From Kitasatospora sp. MAP12-44 (GTDB lineage: Bacteria; Actinomycetota; Actinomycetes; Streptomycetales; Streptomycetaceae): DNA of 64,000 nt. Shown piece after piece: positions 33,079-42,242 of this stretch. The stretch spans positions 6,014,001-6,078,000 of the forward strand of contig NZ_JARZAE010000004.1 in the NCBI RefSeq assembly GCF_029892095.1, in the 5' to 3' direction. Below the pieces are notes generated by a model that was not told the origin of the DNA, did not search any database, and saw only the letters and a program-made list of their open reading frames with translations. A program made the translations under genes and the position numbers. Positions within the stretch are counted from its first letter, which is position 1. Each line of letters begins with the position of its first letter.

Positions 33079-34370
33079 GCAAGCACTCCAGTACCCAGAA
33101 CGCCTCCCGGACGAACGGCAGCACAGTGACCGAGAACTCAGCGACGACCGTCCCTGCCGTGGACCCCCGGCTGCTGGTGCGCGAGCGCGGCCTGGCCGGC
33201 TACCTGGCCGAGTTCAAGAGCAAGCTGCGCAGCGGCGACCTCGGTTCGGTCCCGGTGGTGCTCGGCCTGATCCTGATCGCGGTCATCTTCCAGAGCCTCA
33301 ACGGCCACTTCCTGGAGGCCGGCAACCTCTCCGACATCACCCTCTACATCGCGGGCCCCGGCCTGATATCGGTGGGCGTCGTCTTCGTGCTGCTGCTGGG
33401 TGAGATCGATCTCTCGCTCGGCTCGGTGGCCGGCGTCTCGGCCGCGATCTCCGCCGTGCTCTCGATCCAGCACGGTGTCAACGAGTACCTGGCGATCGTC
33501 ATCGCGATCGTGGCGGCGCTGGCGATCGGCGCGCTGCACGGCTTCTTCTTCGCGAAGATCGGCGTGCCCGCCTTCGTCGTGACGCTGGCCGGCATGCTCA
33601 CCTGGTCCGGTCTGCAGGGCGCGGTGATGGGCAACACCGGCACGCTCAACAACATCCCGAACGGCGTCATCGCCAACCTGGACAACTACTTCTTCGACTC
33701 GGTGGCCGCCGCCTACGGCCTGGCCGCGGTCAGCGTGGCCGCTTACCTGATCGCCGCCCTGCTCGGCGCCAAGAGCCGCCGCGAGGGCGGGCTGCCGTTC
33801 CGCCCGGTCAGCGAGATCGTGCTGCGCGCCGGCTTGCTCGCCGTGCTCGCCTTCGGCGCCGCGTACGAGCTCAACCAGGACCGCGGCCTGCCGCTGGCCC
33901 TGGTGTTCTTCCTCGGCGTGGTCGTGATCAGCGACTTCGTGCTGCGCCGCACCTCCTACGGCCGCAAGGTCTTCGCGGTCGGCGGCGGCATCGAGGCGGC
34001 CCGCCGGGCCGGTATCAACGTGGCCTGGGTGCGGATCTCGGTCTACATGATCTCGGCCGGCCTGGCCGCCGTCGGCGGTCTCTTCATCGCCTCGCAGTCC
34101 GGCTTCGCCGACAAGCAGCTCGGTGGCGGCTTCACGCTGATGAACGCGATCGCCGCCGCCGTGATCGGCGGCACCAGCCTCTTCGGCGGCCGCGGCAAGA
34201 CCTGGTCGGCGCTGCTCGGCGCGCTGGTGATCCAGTCGATCATCACCGGACTCAACCTGGAGGGCATCAGCCAGTCCCTCCAGTACATGATCACCGGTGG
34301 CGTGCTGCTGGCCGCCGTCGTGCTCGACTCGGTCTCCCGCCGCACCCAGAAGTCCGCCGGTCGCGGCTGA
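33075..34370 (+). CDS. xylH: Xylose ABC transporter permease
   Basis: This 431-residue CUT2 permease has about ten or more hydrophobic segments after a hydrophilic N-terminus of 50 residues. VFVLLLGEIDLSLGSVAGVS is the signature of the ribose/xylose permease class and GGTSLFGGRGKTWSALLGAL the conserved C-terminal loop. Translation is coupled to xylG through the GTGA overlap. It ends at a 13-bp terminator. Confidence 0.93.
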   Translation: MSKHSSTQNASRTNGSTVTENSATTVPAVDPRLLVRERGLAGYLAEFKSKLRSGDLGSVPVVLGLILIAVIFQSLNGHFLEAGNLSDITLYIAGPGLISVGVVFVLLLGEIDLSLGSVAGVSAAISAVLSIQHGVNEYLAIVIAIVAALAIGALHGFFFAKIGVPAFVVTLAGMLTWSGLQGAVMGNTGTLNNIPNGVIANLDNYFFDSVAAAYGLAAVSVAAYLIAALLGAKSRREGGLPFRPVSEIVLRAGLLAVLAFGAAYELNQDRGLPLALVFFLGVVVISDFVLRRTSYGRKVFAVGGGIEAARRAGINVAWVRISVYMISAGLAAVGGLFIASQSGFADKQLGGGFTLMNAIAAAVIGGTSLFGGRGKTWSALLGALVIQSIITGLNLEGISQSLQYMITGGVLLAAVVLDSVSRRTQKSAGRG

Positions 34371-34383
34371 TCCGGCAGGCACC

Positions 34384-34423
34384 AGGCCCGGGACGCCTCC
34401 GTGCGGGGGCGCGTCCCGGGCCT
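34384..34423 (+). terminator. Terminator of the xylFGH operon
   Basis: AGGCCCGGGACGC and GCGTCCCGGGCCT pair perfectly over 13 bases with a 14-base loop, 13 bases past the xylH stop. Confidence 0.85.
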
Positions 34424-34570
34424 CGGCGCGCCCCCTGCGCGCCCCTGCACCAGCCGCCCCTCGCCGCACGGTGTCCGACGGGTGGACATTAGACTCGACC
34501 AGCCGGACGGGTCCGAAGGGGCTCCCGGGACCGGGTGTGCCCCGGACACGTACTGACAGAGGAGGAACGG

Positions 34571-36484
34571 GTGGCCCTGCTGACCCGCATTCGGGGACCG
34601 CGCGATCTCGACCGGCTCACCCCGGGACAGCTGGCTGACCTGGCACAGGAGATCCGGGACTTCCTGATCGAGGAGGTCGCCAAGACCGGCGGGCACCTCG
34701 GCCCCAACCTCGGCGTGGTGGAGCTCACCATCGCGCTGCACCGGGTCTTCGACTCCCCGCGCGAGCGGATCCTCTTCGACACCGGCCACCAGAGCTATGT
34801 GCACAAGCTGCTCACCGGCCGCCAGGACTTCACCCGGTTGAAGATGAAGGGCGGCCTGTCCGGCTACCCCTCCCGGGCCGAGTCCGAGCACGACGTGATC
34901 GAGAACTCGCACGCCTCCACCGTGCTCGGCTACGCCGACGGCATCGCCAAGGCCACCCAGCTGCAGGGCCTCAAGGACTGCCCGGTGGTCGCGGTGACCG
35001 GTGACGGCGCGCTGACCGGCGGCATGGCCTGGGAGGCGCTGAACAACATCGCCGACGGCCGGGACCGTCCGGTGATCATCGTGGTCAACGACAACGAGCG
35101 CTCCTACTCGCCGACCATCGGCGGTCTGGCCAACCACCTGACCACGCTGCGCACCACCCAGGGCTACGAGCGCTTCCTCACCTGGGGCCGGGACACCCTG
35201 CAGCGCACCCCGGTGGTCGGCCAGCCGCTGGCCGGCGCGCTGCACGGCGCCAAGAAGGGCCTCAAGGACTTCATCGCCCCGCAGGGCATGTTCGAGGACC
35301 TCGGCCTGAAGTACCTCGGCCCGATCGACGGCCACGACATCACCGCGCTGGAGTCCGCGCTGCGCAAGGCCCGCGGCTTCGGCGGCCCGGTCATCGTGCA
35401 CTGCATCACCGAGAAGGGCCGCGGCTACCAGGCCGCCCTGCAGAACGAGGAGGACCGCTTCCACGCGGTCGGCGTCATCCACCCCGACACCGGCCTGCCG
35501 GTGAAAAGCTCGGGCAAGGACTGGACCTCGGTCTTCGGCGACGAGATGGTCGCCCTCGGCGGCGAGCGCAAGGACATCGTGGCGATCACCGCCGCGATGC
35601 TGCACCCGGTGGGCCTGGCGCCGTTCGCCAAGGCCTTCCCGCAGCGCACCTTCGACGTCGGCATCGCCGAGCAGCACGCGGCCGTCTCGGCGGCGGGCCT
35701 GGCCACCGCCGGGCTGCACCCGGTGGTCGCGGTCTACGCGACCTTCCTCAACCGGGCCTTCGACCAGGTCCTGATGGACGTGGCGCTGCACAAGCTCGGC
35801 GTCACCTTCGTGCTGGACCGCGCGGGCGTCACCGGCACCGACGGCGCCTCGCACAACGGCATGTGGGACATGTCGATCCTCCAGGTCGTCCCGGGGCTGC
35901 GCCTCGCTGCCCCGCGCGACGCCGACCAGCTGCGCGCCCAGCTGCGCGAGGCCGTCGAGGTGGACGACGCCCCGACCGTGGTCCGCTACTCCAAGGGCAC
36001 GGTGGGCCCCGCGGTGCCCTCGCTCGGCCGGATCGGCGGTATGGACGTGCTGCACGGCTCCGTCGAGCCGGCGCCCGAGGGCGAGCGCCGGGCGGACGTC
36101 CTGGTGGTCTCGGTGGGCGCGCTGGCGCCGCTCTGCCTGGAGCTGGCCGCGCTGCTGGACGCCCAGGGCATCAGCGCCACCGTCGTCGACCCGCGCTGGG
36201 TCAAGCCGGTGGACGCCGCCCTGCCGGGCCTGGCCGCCGAGCACCGGGTGGTCGTCACCGTCGAGGACAACGGCCGGGCCGGCGGCGTCGGCTCCGCGGT
36301 CGCCCAGGCACTGCGCGACGCCGAGGTCGACCTGCCGCTGCGCGACTTCGGCATCCCGCAGGAGTTCCTCGACCACGCCAAGCGCGAGGAGATCCTGGCC
36401 GAGATCGGTCTGACCGCCCCGGACATCGCCCGTCAGGTGACCGCCCTGGTCTCCCGCCTTGACATGGCCACCGTCCAGGCTTGA
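34571..36484 (+). CDS. dxs: 1-deoxy-D-xylulose-5-phosphate synthase
   Basis: DXS condenses pyruvate and glyceraldehyde 3-phosphate with thiamine diphosphate, the first step of the MEP isoprenoid pathway. The 637 residues match the family. The ThDP site is VTGDGALTGGMAWEALNNI and IIVVNDNERSYSPTIGG. The substrate region has HDVIENSHASTVLGYADG, and the transketolase-like middle domain DVGIAEQHAAVSAAGLAT and RAGVTGTDGASHNGMWDMS. GTG 34571 was chosen because GAGGAGGAAC lies 5 bases upstream, while the longer frame has none. It is a single-gene unit between xylFGH and a GT-C enzyme, the neighbourhood known from S. coelicolor. Confidence 0.96.
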   Translation: MALLTRIRGPRDLDRLTPGQLADLAQEIRDFLIEEVAKTGGHLGPNLGVVELTIALHRVFDSPRERILFDTGHQSYVHKLLTGRQDFTRLKMKGGLSGYPSRAESEHDVIENSHASTVLGYADGIAKATQLQGLKDCPVVAVTGDGALTGGMAWEALNNIADGRDRPVIIVVNDNERSYSPTIGGLANHLTTLRTTQGYERFLTWGRDTLQRTPVVGQPLAGALHGAKKGLKDFIAPQGMFEDLGLKYLGPIDGHDITALESALRKARGFGGPVIVHCITEKGRGYQAALQNEEDRFHAVGVIHPDTGLPVKSSGKDWTSVFGDEMVALGGERKDIVAITAAMLHPVGLAPFAKAFPQRTFDVGIAEQHAAVSAAGLATAGLHPVVAVYATFLNRAFDQVLMDVALHKLGVTFVLDRAGVTGTDGASHNGMWDMSILQVVPGLRLAAPRDADQLRAQLREAVEVDDAPTVVRYSKGTVGPAVPSLGRIGGMDVLHGSVEPAPEGERRADVLVVSVGALAPLCLELAALLDAQGISATVVDPRWVKPVDAALPGLAAEHRVVVTVEDNGRAGGVGSAVAQALRDAEVDLPLRDFGIPQEFLDHAKREEILAEIGLTAPDIARQVTALVSRLDMATVQA

Positions 36485-36502
36485 TGAAATAAACATTTCA
36501 TC
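36483..36502. promoter_or_regulatory. AT-rich perfect inverted repeat at the end of dxs
   Basis: GATGAAAT and ATTTCATC are perfect 8-base arms around AAAC, overlapping the dxs stop codon. It is strikingly AT-rich in this genome and lies 67 bases upstream of the next gene, so it is more likely an operator or promoter element than a terminator. Confidence 0.5.
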
Positions 36503-36569
36503 GTGAGACTCCTTACCAAAGGCGGGACCGGCGACACTCGCGTCGGTTCCGCCGGGTAGGTTGTCCCTC

Positions 36570-38093
36570 GTGCCGACCGACTCCACGACCCCCACGCGCC
36601 TGGCCGCCCTCTACGCGAGGCTGCCCGAAGCCGTCCGAACGGGGTACTGGACCCGAGTCGTCCCGGTGCTGGCCATGCTGGCCGTCGCCACCCACATCCC
36701 CTCGTTCCTGCGCCCGGTCTGGAGCCCGGACGAGGGCTACCTGGCCAGTGAGGCCCGGATGCTGGCCGACGGCGGGGTGCTCTACGACACCGTCGTGGAC
36801 CGCAAGCCGCCGCTGCTGCCCTGGCTCTACGAGGCCTGCTTCTCGGTCTTCGGCTCGCTCTCGCTCTGGCCGCTGCGCACACTGGCCATCGTCGCCCACC
36901 TGGTGACCGCGATCCTGCTGGCCTCGATCGCCCGCGGCCGCTGGGGCAACCGGGCCGGCGCCGCAGCGGGCGGCCTCTACCTGCTGCTCTCGATCGGGCT
37001 CTCCCCGGAGGACACCCAGGCGGCGACCTTCGAGGTCTTCATGCTGCCCGCCATGGTGGCCGCCTTCCGCTACGCCGAGCGGCGGCGCTGGCTGGCCGCC
37101 GGGATCGCGGTCGCGATCTGCTCGCTGACCAAGCAGACCGGCGGCGCGGTGATGCTGCCGGTGCTCTGGATGCTGTTCCAGGACGCCCGCCTGCGCGGTG
37201 TGCGCTGGGGTCCCGCGCTGCTCAAGATCTGGTTCGGCTTCGCGGTGCCGATAGCCCTCGTCGCGGTGATCCTCACCAAGCCCAAGGGCTTCCTGTTCTG
37301 GGTGGTCACCGGCAGCGGCGACTACGCCTCGCTGGGCGGCGGCGCCTGGTGGCAGATGATCGGCCGGGCGCTCGGCAACTCGGCGATCCTGGCCGCCGCG
37401 GGGCTGGGCTTCCTGCTGCCGCTGGGCCGCCGGATCTGGCTGCGCTACCGGGTCGGCCGTGAGCTGCCGAAGGCCGGCAAGGCCCGCGGCTCCACCAGCG
37501 ACCTGTGGATCTGGCTGTTCTCCTCGGTGGTCGCGGTCGCCGTCGGCTTCCACTTCTTCGGCCACTACTACCTGCAGCTGATGCCGCCGCTGGTGCTGCT
37601 CGGGGTCGGCGCCGTCTCGGTCTCGGCGATCAGCTGGCGGCCGGTGCTGGCCTACAGCGCCGTCGCCTCCGCCGCCTTCTGGGTGCTGGCGGTGGCCTGG
37701 CCCGGCGAGCAGATGAGCCAGACCACCCAGGTCGCCACCGCGGTCGCCGCGCGCAGCACCCCCAAGGACACCGTGCTGGTCTGGGGCATGCACCCGGAGC
37801 TGTACTGGCTCTCCGACCGCCGCCCGGCCAGCCGCTACCTGACGGCCGGCTTCCTGACCAACTTCAGCGGCGGCAAGGGCAGCGCGGACGTCGGCGAGCA
37901 GTACAGCGTGACGGACGCCTGGCAGATCTTCGACCAGGAGCTCGACAAGGGACTGCCGGAGATCGTCGTCGACGACTCCGGCAACGCGCCCTACCAGCCG
38001 ACCCTGGTACCGAAGATCGAGAACCTGCTGGACTCCCACTACGAGGTGGTCGGCGCCTACGGAGACACCATGGTCTACCGGCTCCGCAAATGA
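36570..38093 (+). CDS. GT-C type membrane glycosyltransferase (PMT/ArnT-like)
   Basis: This 507-residue integral membrane protein has about ten hydrophobic segments and a C-terminal soluble domain (about 390-507). The first extracytoplasmic loop holds FLRPVWSPDEGYLASEARML with the Asp-Glu pair typical of polyprenyl-phosphate-sugar transferases. TVVDRKPPLLPWLYEACFSV is the conserved block of the ArnT/PMT_2 group. It would transfer a sugar from a polyprenyl phosphate to a lipid, polymer or protein outside the membrane; the acceptor is unknown. GTG 36570 has a GTAGG site 9 bases upstream. The end of the gene forms half of the terminator hairpin. Confidence 0.85.
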   Translation: MPTDSTTPTRLAALYARLPEAVRTGYWTRVVPVLAMLAVATHIPSFLRPVWSPDEGYLASEARMLADGGVLYDTVVDRKPPLLPWLYEACFSVFGSLSLWPLRTLAIVAHLVTAILLASIARGRWGNRAGAAAGGLYLLLSIGLSPEDTQAATFEVFMLPAMVAAFRYAERRRWLAAGIAVAICSLTKQTGGAVMLPVLWMLFQDARLRGVRWGPALLKIWFGFAVPIALVAVILTKPKGFLFWVVTGSGDYASLGGGAWWQMIGRALGNSAILAAAGLGFLLPLGRRIWLRYRVGRELPKAGKARGSTSDLWIWLFSSVVAVAVGFHFFGHYYLQLMPPLVLLGVGAVSVSAISWRPVLAYSAVASAAFWVLAVAWPGEQMSQTTQVATAVAARSTPKDTVLVWGMHPELYWLSDRRPASRYLTAGFLTNFSGGKGSADVGEQYSVTDAWQIFDQELDKGLPEIVVDDSGNAPYQPTLVPKIENLLDSHYEVVGAYGDTMVYRLRK

Positions 38094-38105
38094 GCCGGTA
38101 GACCA
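38071..38105. terminator. Hairpin spanning the stop codon of the GT-C gene
   Basis: TGGTCTACCGGCTC and GAGCCGGTAGACCA pair perfectly over 14 bases with a 7-base loop. The left arm encodes the last residues of the enzyme. It also faces the convergent SPW gene, so it can act in both directions. Confidence 0.8.
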
Positions 38106-38120
38106 CGGCCAAGCTGCCGG

Positions 38121-38567
38121 TCAGGCCTTGCGACGGTTGCCCATCACCATTCCGGCGGCGGTGAATCCGAGGAGGCAGGTGAGGCCTCCGATGATGACCT
38201 GGTTCCAGATCATGCCCCGCGTGGCGGTGTGTCCCAGCGTCACGACCCAGGGCGAGATGATCAGGAACACGCCTGCGGCCGTCATCGCCCAGGTCAGCCC
38301 GAACATCCGGGCCGGGGCGAGGGTGAGGCCGAGCCCCAGCGCGGCGATCGAGAGCCCCATGATGAGGTTGACGATCGTCAGCTCATGGCTGGCGGCGCTG
38401 AAGTGCACCACGTAGGGCGAGATGGCCAGGTACAGACCCGCGAGGACGACCAGCCCGTCGACTGCGACGCCCTGCGGTCCGTCCATCACGCGTGCGTACC
38501 GGGTCCGCATCTCGGAGATGTCCGGATGCGTCGAGAGGTCACCGGGATGTTGTGAGACGTCGGCCAT
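38121..38567 (-). CDS. SPW repeat-containing integral membrane protein
   Basis: This 148-residue protein has four hydrophobic segments carrying two SPW-type repeats: LYLAISPYVVHFSA (first copy, with Tyr for Trp) and VFLIISPWVVTLGH (second copy), each followed by an Asn-containing helix. The hydrophilic N-terminus (1-38) is cytoplasmic. ATG 38567 has AAGGAGG 8 bases upstream. Members are found in many actinobacteria; their function is unknown. It is monocistronic. Confidence 0.88.
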   Translation of the reverse strand: MADVSQHPGDLSTHPDISEMRTRYARVMDGPQGVAVDGLVVLAGLYLAISPYVVHFSAASHELTIVNLIMGLSIAALGLGLTLAPARMFGLTWAMTAAGVFLIISPWVVTLGHTATRGMIWNQVIIGGLTCLLGFTAAGMVMGNRRKA

Positions 38568-38667
38568 ACGACTCGCCTCCTTCGGTGTACAAGTCCGATG
38601 TGCTTGGCCTAACGGTAATTATGCGCTTTGTCCCAATTTGCTGTACATAGCAGGAGATGACCAGAAA

Positions 38668-38715
38668 TGCCGAAGGGCGGCCCCGCACCGGTGGGAGCAG
38701 GACCGCCCTTCGGCA
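38668..38715 (-). terminator. Terminator of the fad operon
   Basis: GCCGAAGGGCGG and CCGCCCTTCGGC pair perfectly (13 bases with the flanking T-A pair), 9 bases past the stop of the FadB-like gene. Confidence 0.85.
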
Positions 38716-38724
38716 GTGCCGCGA

Positions 38725-40851
38725 CTAGGCCGGGATGCTGGCCAGGCCGGGGGCGAGGAACTTCTTGCCGTTCACCCGCTCGGCAACGCCCGACCGGTCC
38801 AGGTACGGGGTGATCCCGCCCAGGTGGAAGGGCCAGCCGGCGCCGGTGATCATGCACAGGTCGATGTCCTGCGCCTCGCCGACGACGCCCTCGTCGAGCA
38901 TCAGACCGATCTCCTGCGCCACCGCCTCCAGCGCGCGGGTCAGCACCTGCTCCTCGGTCAGCACGCTGTCGCCGAAGGTCAGCAGCGCCAGCACCTCGGG
39001 GTCGAGCACCTGCTGGCCGTCGACCCAGATGTAGAAGCCGCGCTTGCCGGCCTTGACCACCCGGCCGAGGTTCTCGGAGACCGAGAAGCGCTCGGGGAAG
39101 GCGCGGTGCAGGGTCTCCGAGACGTGCTGCGCGATGGCCGGGCCGACCAGCTCGAGCAGCACGATCGGGGACATCGGCAGGCCGAGCGGCAGGACGCCCT
39201 TCTCGACCGTCTCGATCGGGGTGCCCTCGTCGATGATGGCCTGGATCTCACCCATGAAGCGGGTCAGGATCCGGTTCACCACGAACGCCGGGGCGTCCTT
39301 GACCAGCACGGCCGTCTTCTTCAGCTTCTTCGAGACGCCGAAGGCGGTGGCCAGCGACGCGTCGTCGGTCTGCTCGCCGCGGACGATCTCCAGCAGCGGC
39401 AGGATCGCCACCGGGTTGAAGAAGTGGAAGCCGACGACCCGCTCCGGGTGCTCCAGCTTGGAGGCCATCTCGGTGACCGACAGCGAGGAGGTGTTGGTGG
39501 CGAGCACGCAGGTGGGCGAGACGACCGCCTCCAGGTCCGCGAAGACCTGCTGCTTGACGCCCATCTCCTCGAAGACGGCCTCGATCACGAAGTCCGCGTC
39601 GCCGAAGCCGGCGGCCTTGTCCAGCGAGCCGCTGACCAGGCCCTTGAGGCGGTTCGCCTTGTCCTGGTTGATCCGGCCCTTGCCGAGCAGCTTGTCGATC
39701 TCGGCGTGCACGTAGCCCACGCCCTTGTCGATCCGCTCCTGGTCGATGTCGGTGAGCACCACCGGCACCTCCAGACGGCGGGCGAAGAGCAGCGCCAGCT
39801 GGGAGGCCATCAGACCGGCGCCGACGACGCCGACCTTGGTGACCGGACGGGCCAGCGACTTGTCCGGCGCGCCGAAGGGCTTCTTGGCCCGACGCTGCAC
39901 CAGGTTGAACGCGTACAGACCGGCGCGCAGCTCGCCACCCATGATCAGGTCGGCCAGCGCCACGTCCTCGGCGTCGAAGCCCTTCTGCAGGTCTCCATCC
40001 TTCGCCGCGGCCATGATGTCCAGCGCCCGGTAGGCGGCCGGGGCGGCGCCGTGCACCTTGGAGTCGGCGACCGCGCGACCCCAGGCGATGCACTGGTCCC
40101 AGTTCTCGCCGCGGTCGATCTCGGGGCGCTCGACCACGGTCTCGCCCTTGAGGACCTTGGCAGCCCACAGGATCGACTGCTCCAGGAAGTCGGCCGGCTC
40201 GAAGATCGCGTCGGCGATGCCGAGCTCGAAGACCTCCTTGCCCTTGAGCTGCTTGTTCTGGCTCATCGAGTTCTCGATGATGACCTTGACCGCGTTGGCC
40301 GGGCCGACCAGGTTCGGCAGGATGGTGCAGCCGCCCCAGCCGGGAACCAGGCCGAGGAAGACCTCGGGCAGCGAGAAGGCCGGGACGCCCGAGCTGACGG
40401 TGCGGTAGGTGCAGTGCAGACCGACCTCGACACCGCCGCCCATCGCGGCGCCGTTGTAGAAGGTGAAGGTCGGCACCGGCAGCGCGGCGATCCGCTTGAA
40501 GACGTCGTGCCCGCCCTTGCCGATGGCCAGCGCGTCGCTGTGCTCCTTGAGCACCTCGACACCCTTGAGGTCGGCGCCGACCGCGAAGATGAACGGCTTG
40601 CCGGTGATCGCCACGGCGACCACCTTGCCGTCGGCGGCCTCGGCCTCGACCTGGTCCAGCGCCTCGGACAGCTTGGCCAGCGAACCCGGGCCGAAGGTGG
40701 TCGGCTTGGTGTGGTCGAAGCCGTTGTCCAGGGTGATCAGCGCCAGCTTGCCGGCCTGCAGCGGCAGGTCCAGGTGGCGGACGTGGGCCGTGGTGACGAC
40801 CTCGCCGGGGAACAGCTCGGCGGCGCGCTTCAGCAGCTCAGTGGTGCTCAT
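38725..40851 (-). CDS. fadB: Multifunctional fatty acid oxidation protein (enoyl-CoA hydratase / 3-hydroxyacyl-CoA dehydrogenase)
   Basis: The enzyme catalyses the two middle steps of beta-oxidation. The 708 residues contain an N-terminal crotonase domain (about 1-200) with ITGKPFIFAVGADLKGVEVL and NGAAMGGGVEVGLHC forming the oxyanion hole. From about residue 335 there is an NAD-binding domain beginning KVGVVGAGLMASQLAL, with FVIEAVFEEMGVKQQVFADL and the His-Glu block VGFHFFNPVAILPLLEIVRG. The C-terminal 3HCDH domain starts at VVNRILTRFMGEI. It is transcribed after the thiolase: ATG 40851 lies 2 bases past the thiolase stop, and GTG 40857 would overlap it by GTGA. Together they form an FadB/FadA-type complex. 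Confidence 0.94.
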   Translation of the reverse strand: MSTTELLKRAAELFPGEVVTTAHVRHLDLPLQAGKLALITLDNGFDHTKPTTFGPGSLAKLSEALDQVEAEAADGKVVAVAITGKPFIFAVGADLKGVEVLKEHSDALAIGKGGHDVFKRIAALPVPTFTFYNGAAMGGGVEVGLHCTYRTVSSGVPAFSLPEVFLGLVPGWGGCTILPNLVGPANAVKVIIENSMSQNKQLKGKEVFELGIADAIFEPADFLEQSILWAAKVLKGETVVERPEIDRGENWDQCIAWGRAVADSKVHGAAPAAYRALDIMAAAKDGDLQKGFDAEDVALADLIMGGELRAGLYAFNLVQRRAKKPFGAPDKSLARPVTKVGVVGAGLMASQLALLFARRLEVPVVLTDIDQERIDKGVGYVHAEIDKLLGKGRINQDKANRLKGLVSGSLDKAAGFGDADFVIEAVFEEMGVKQQVFADLEAVVSPTCVLATNTSSLSVTEMASKLEHPERVVGFHFFNPVAILPLLEIVRGEQTDDASLATAFGVSKKLKKTAVLVKDAPAFVVNRILTRFMGEIQAIIDEGTPIETVEKGVLPLGLPMSPIVLLELVGPAIAQHVSETLHRAFPERFSVSENLGRVVKAGKRGFYIWVDGQQVLDPEVLALLTFGDSVLTEEQVLTRALEAVAQEIGLMLDEGVVGEAQDIDLCMITGAGWPFHLGGITPYLDRSGVAERVNGKKFLAPGLASIPA

Positions 40852-40853
40852 CT

Positions 40854-42071
40854 TCACTTACCACCCTCGAAGTGGGGGTTCTCCCAGATGACGGTCCCGC
40901 CCATGCCCATGCCGATGCACATGGTGGTCAGGCCGTACCGGATGTCCGGGCGCTGCTCGAAGCGGCGGGCCAGCTGGTTCATCAGGCGCACGCCCGTCGA
41001 CGCCAGCGGGTGGCCGTAGGCGATCGCGCCGCCGTACGGGTTGACGCGCTCGTCGTCGTCGGCGATGCCGTAGTGGTCCAGGAGCGAGAGCACCTGGACG
41101 GCGAAGGCCTCGTTGATCTCGAAGGCCTGGATGTCGTCGATCGTCAGACCGGCCTTGGCCAGGGCCTTCTCGGTCGCCGGCACCGGGCCGATGCCCATGA
41201 CCTCGGGCTCGACGCCCGCGTAGGCGAACGAGACCATGCGCATCTTGATCGGCAGGCCGAGCTCCAGGGCCACGTCCTCGGCCGCGAGCAGTGAGGCGGT
41301 GGCGCCGTCGTTCAGACCGGCCGCGTTACCGGCGGTGATGTTGCCGTGCACGCGGAACGGGGTCTTGAGACCCGCCAGGTTCTCCATCGTGGTGCCCGGG
41401 CGCATCGGCTCGTCGGTGGTGGCCAGGCCCCAGCCGGTCTCGCCGGCGTCGGGGTTGGTGTTCCGCACCGAGATCGGCACCAGGTCGGGCTGGATGTCGC
41501 CGTTGGCGTACGCCTTGGCGGCCTTCTCCTGCGAGCGCACCGCGTAAGCGTCGCAACGCTCCTTGGTGATGTGCGGGAGCCGGTCGTGCAGGTTCTCCGC
41601 GGTCATGCCCATGAACAGCGCCGACTCGTCGACGATCTTCTCGGAGATGAAGCGCGGGTTCGGGTCGACGCCCTCACCCATGGGGTGGCGGCCCATGTGC
41701 TCGACGCCACCGGCGAGGACGATGTCGTACGCGCCGAAGGCGATACCACCGGCGGTGGCGGTGACGGCGGTCATCGCGCCGGCACACATGCGGTCGATCG
41801 CGTAGCCCGGAACGGACTTCGGCAGCCCGGCCAGCAGGCCGACGCTACGGCCGATGGTCAGGCCCTGGTCGCCGATCTGGGTGGTGGCCGCGATGGCGAT
41901 CTCGTCGATCCGCTCGACGGGCAGGTTCGGGTTGCGGCGCACGAGTTCCCGGATGCACTTGACGACCATGTCGTCCGCCCGGGTCTCGTGGTAGATGCCC
42001 TTCGGGCCGGCCTTGCCGAACGGGGTGCGGACGCCATCGACGAAGACGACGTCCCTCGCGGTACGAGGCAC
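40854..42071 (-). CDS. fadA: Acetyl-CoA acyltransferase (thiolase)
   Basis: The thiolase cleaves 3-ketoacyl-CoA to acetyl-CoA and a shortened acyl-CoA. The 405-residue protein has the nucleophilic Cys96 in YAIDRMCAGAMTAV, His354 in GGAIAYGHPLASTGVR and the general acid Cys385 in TTMCIGMGMGG. The start GTG 42071 has GGGAGGAG 8 bases upstream; the longer frame lacks a site. It is the promoter-proximal gene of a two-gene beta-oxidation operon. A near-palindrome at 42164 may bind a TetR-type fatty-acid regulator. Confidence 0.94.
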   Translation of the reverse strand: MPRTARDVVFVDGVRTPFGKAGPKGIYHETRADDMVVKCIRELVRRNPNLPVERIDEIAIAATTQIGDQGLTIGRSVGLLAGLPKSVPGYAIDRMCAGAMTAVTATAGGIAFGAYDIVLAGGVEHMGRHPMGEGVDPNPRFISEKIVDESALFMGMTAENLHDRLPHITKERCDAYAVRSQEKAAKAYANGDIQPDLVPISVRNTNPDAGETGWGLATTDEPMRPGTTMENLAGLKTPFRVHGNITAGNAAGLNDGATASLLAAEDVALELGLPIKMRMVSFAYAGVEPEVMGIGPVPATEKALAKAGLTIDDIQAFEINEAFAVQVLSLLDHYGIADDDERVNPYGGAIAYGHPLASTGVRLMNQLARRFEQRPDIRYGLTTMCIGMGMGGTVIWENPHFEGGK

Positions 42072-42163
42072 GGGGGCTCTCCTCCCAGGGACCAACAGAA
42101 CGGGGTACGCAGGCCGCGACCGGGTCGACGAAAAGCCCGAGCAGCACTGCTTCACCGCCATGC

Positions 42164-42175
42164 TACTGGTCGGTA
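42164..42175. promoter_or_regulatory. Near-palindrome upstream of the fad operon
   Basis: TACTGGTCGGTA pairs TACTG with CGGTA (4 of 5) around GT, 93 bases upstream of the thiolase start. The pattern resembles TetR-family operators found before fatty-acid oxidation genes in actinobacteria; this is an inference. Confidence 0.4.
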
Positions 42176-42184
42176 ACCAACTTG

Positions 42185-42238
42185 CCCAGGGCCGGGGGTC
42201 GCGCGGCGTTGTGTCCCGCGCCACGTCCCGGCCCTGGG
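42185..42238 (-). terminator. Terminator of the RNase D gene
   Basis: CCCAGGGCCGGG and CCCGGCCCTGGG pair perfectly over 12 bases, with a second inner stem (GCGCGG/CCGCGC). It begins 4 bases after the stop codon. Confidence 0.8.
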
Positions 42239-42242
42239 GCGG

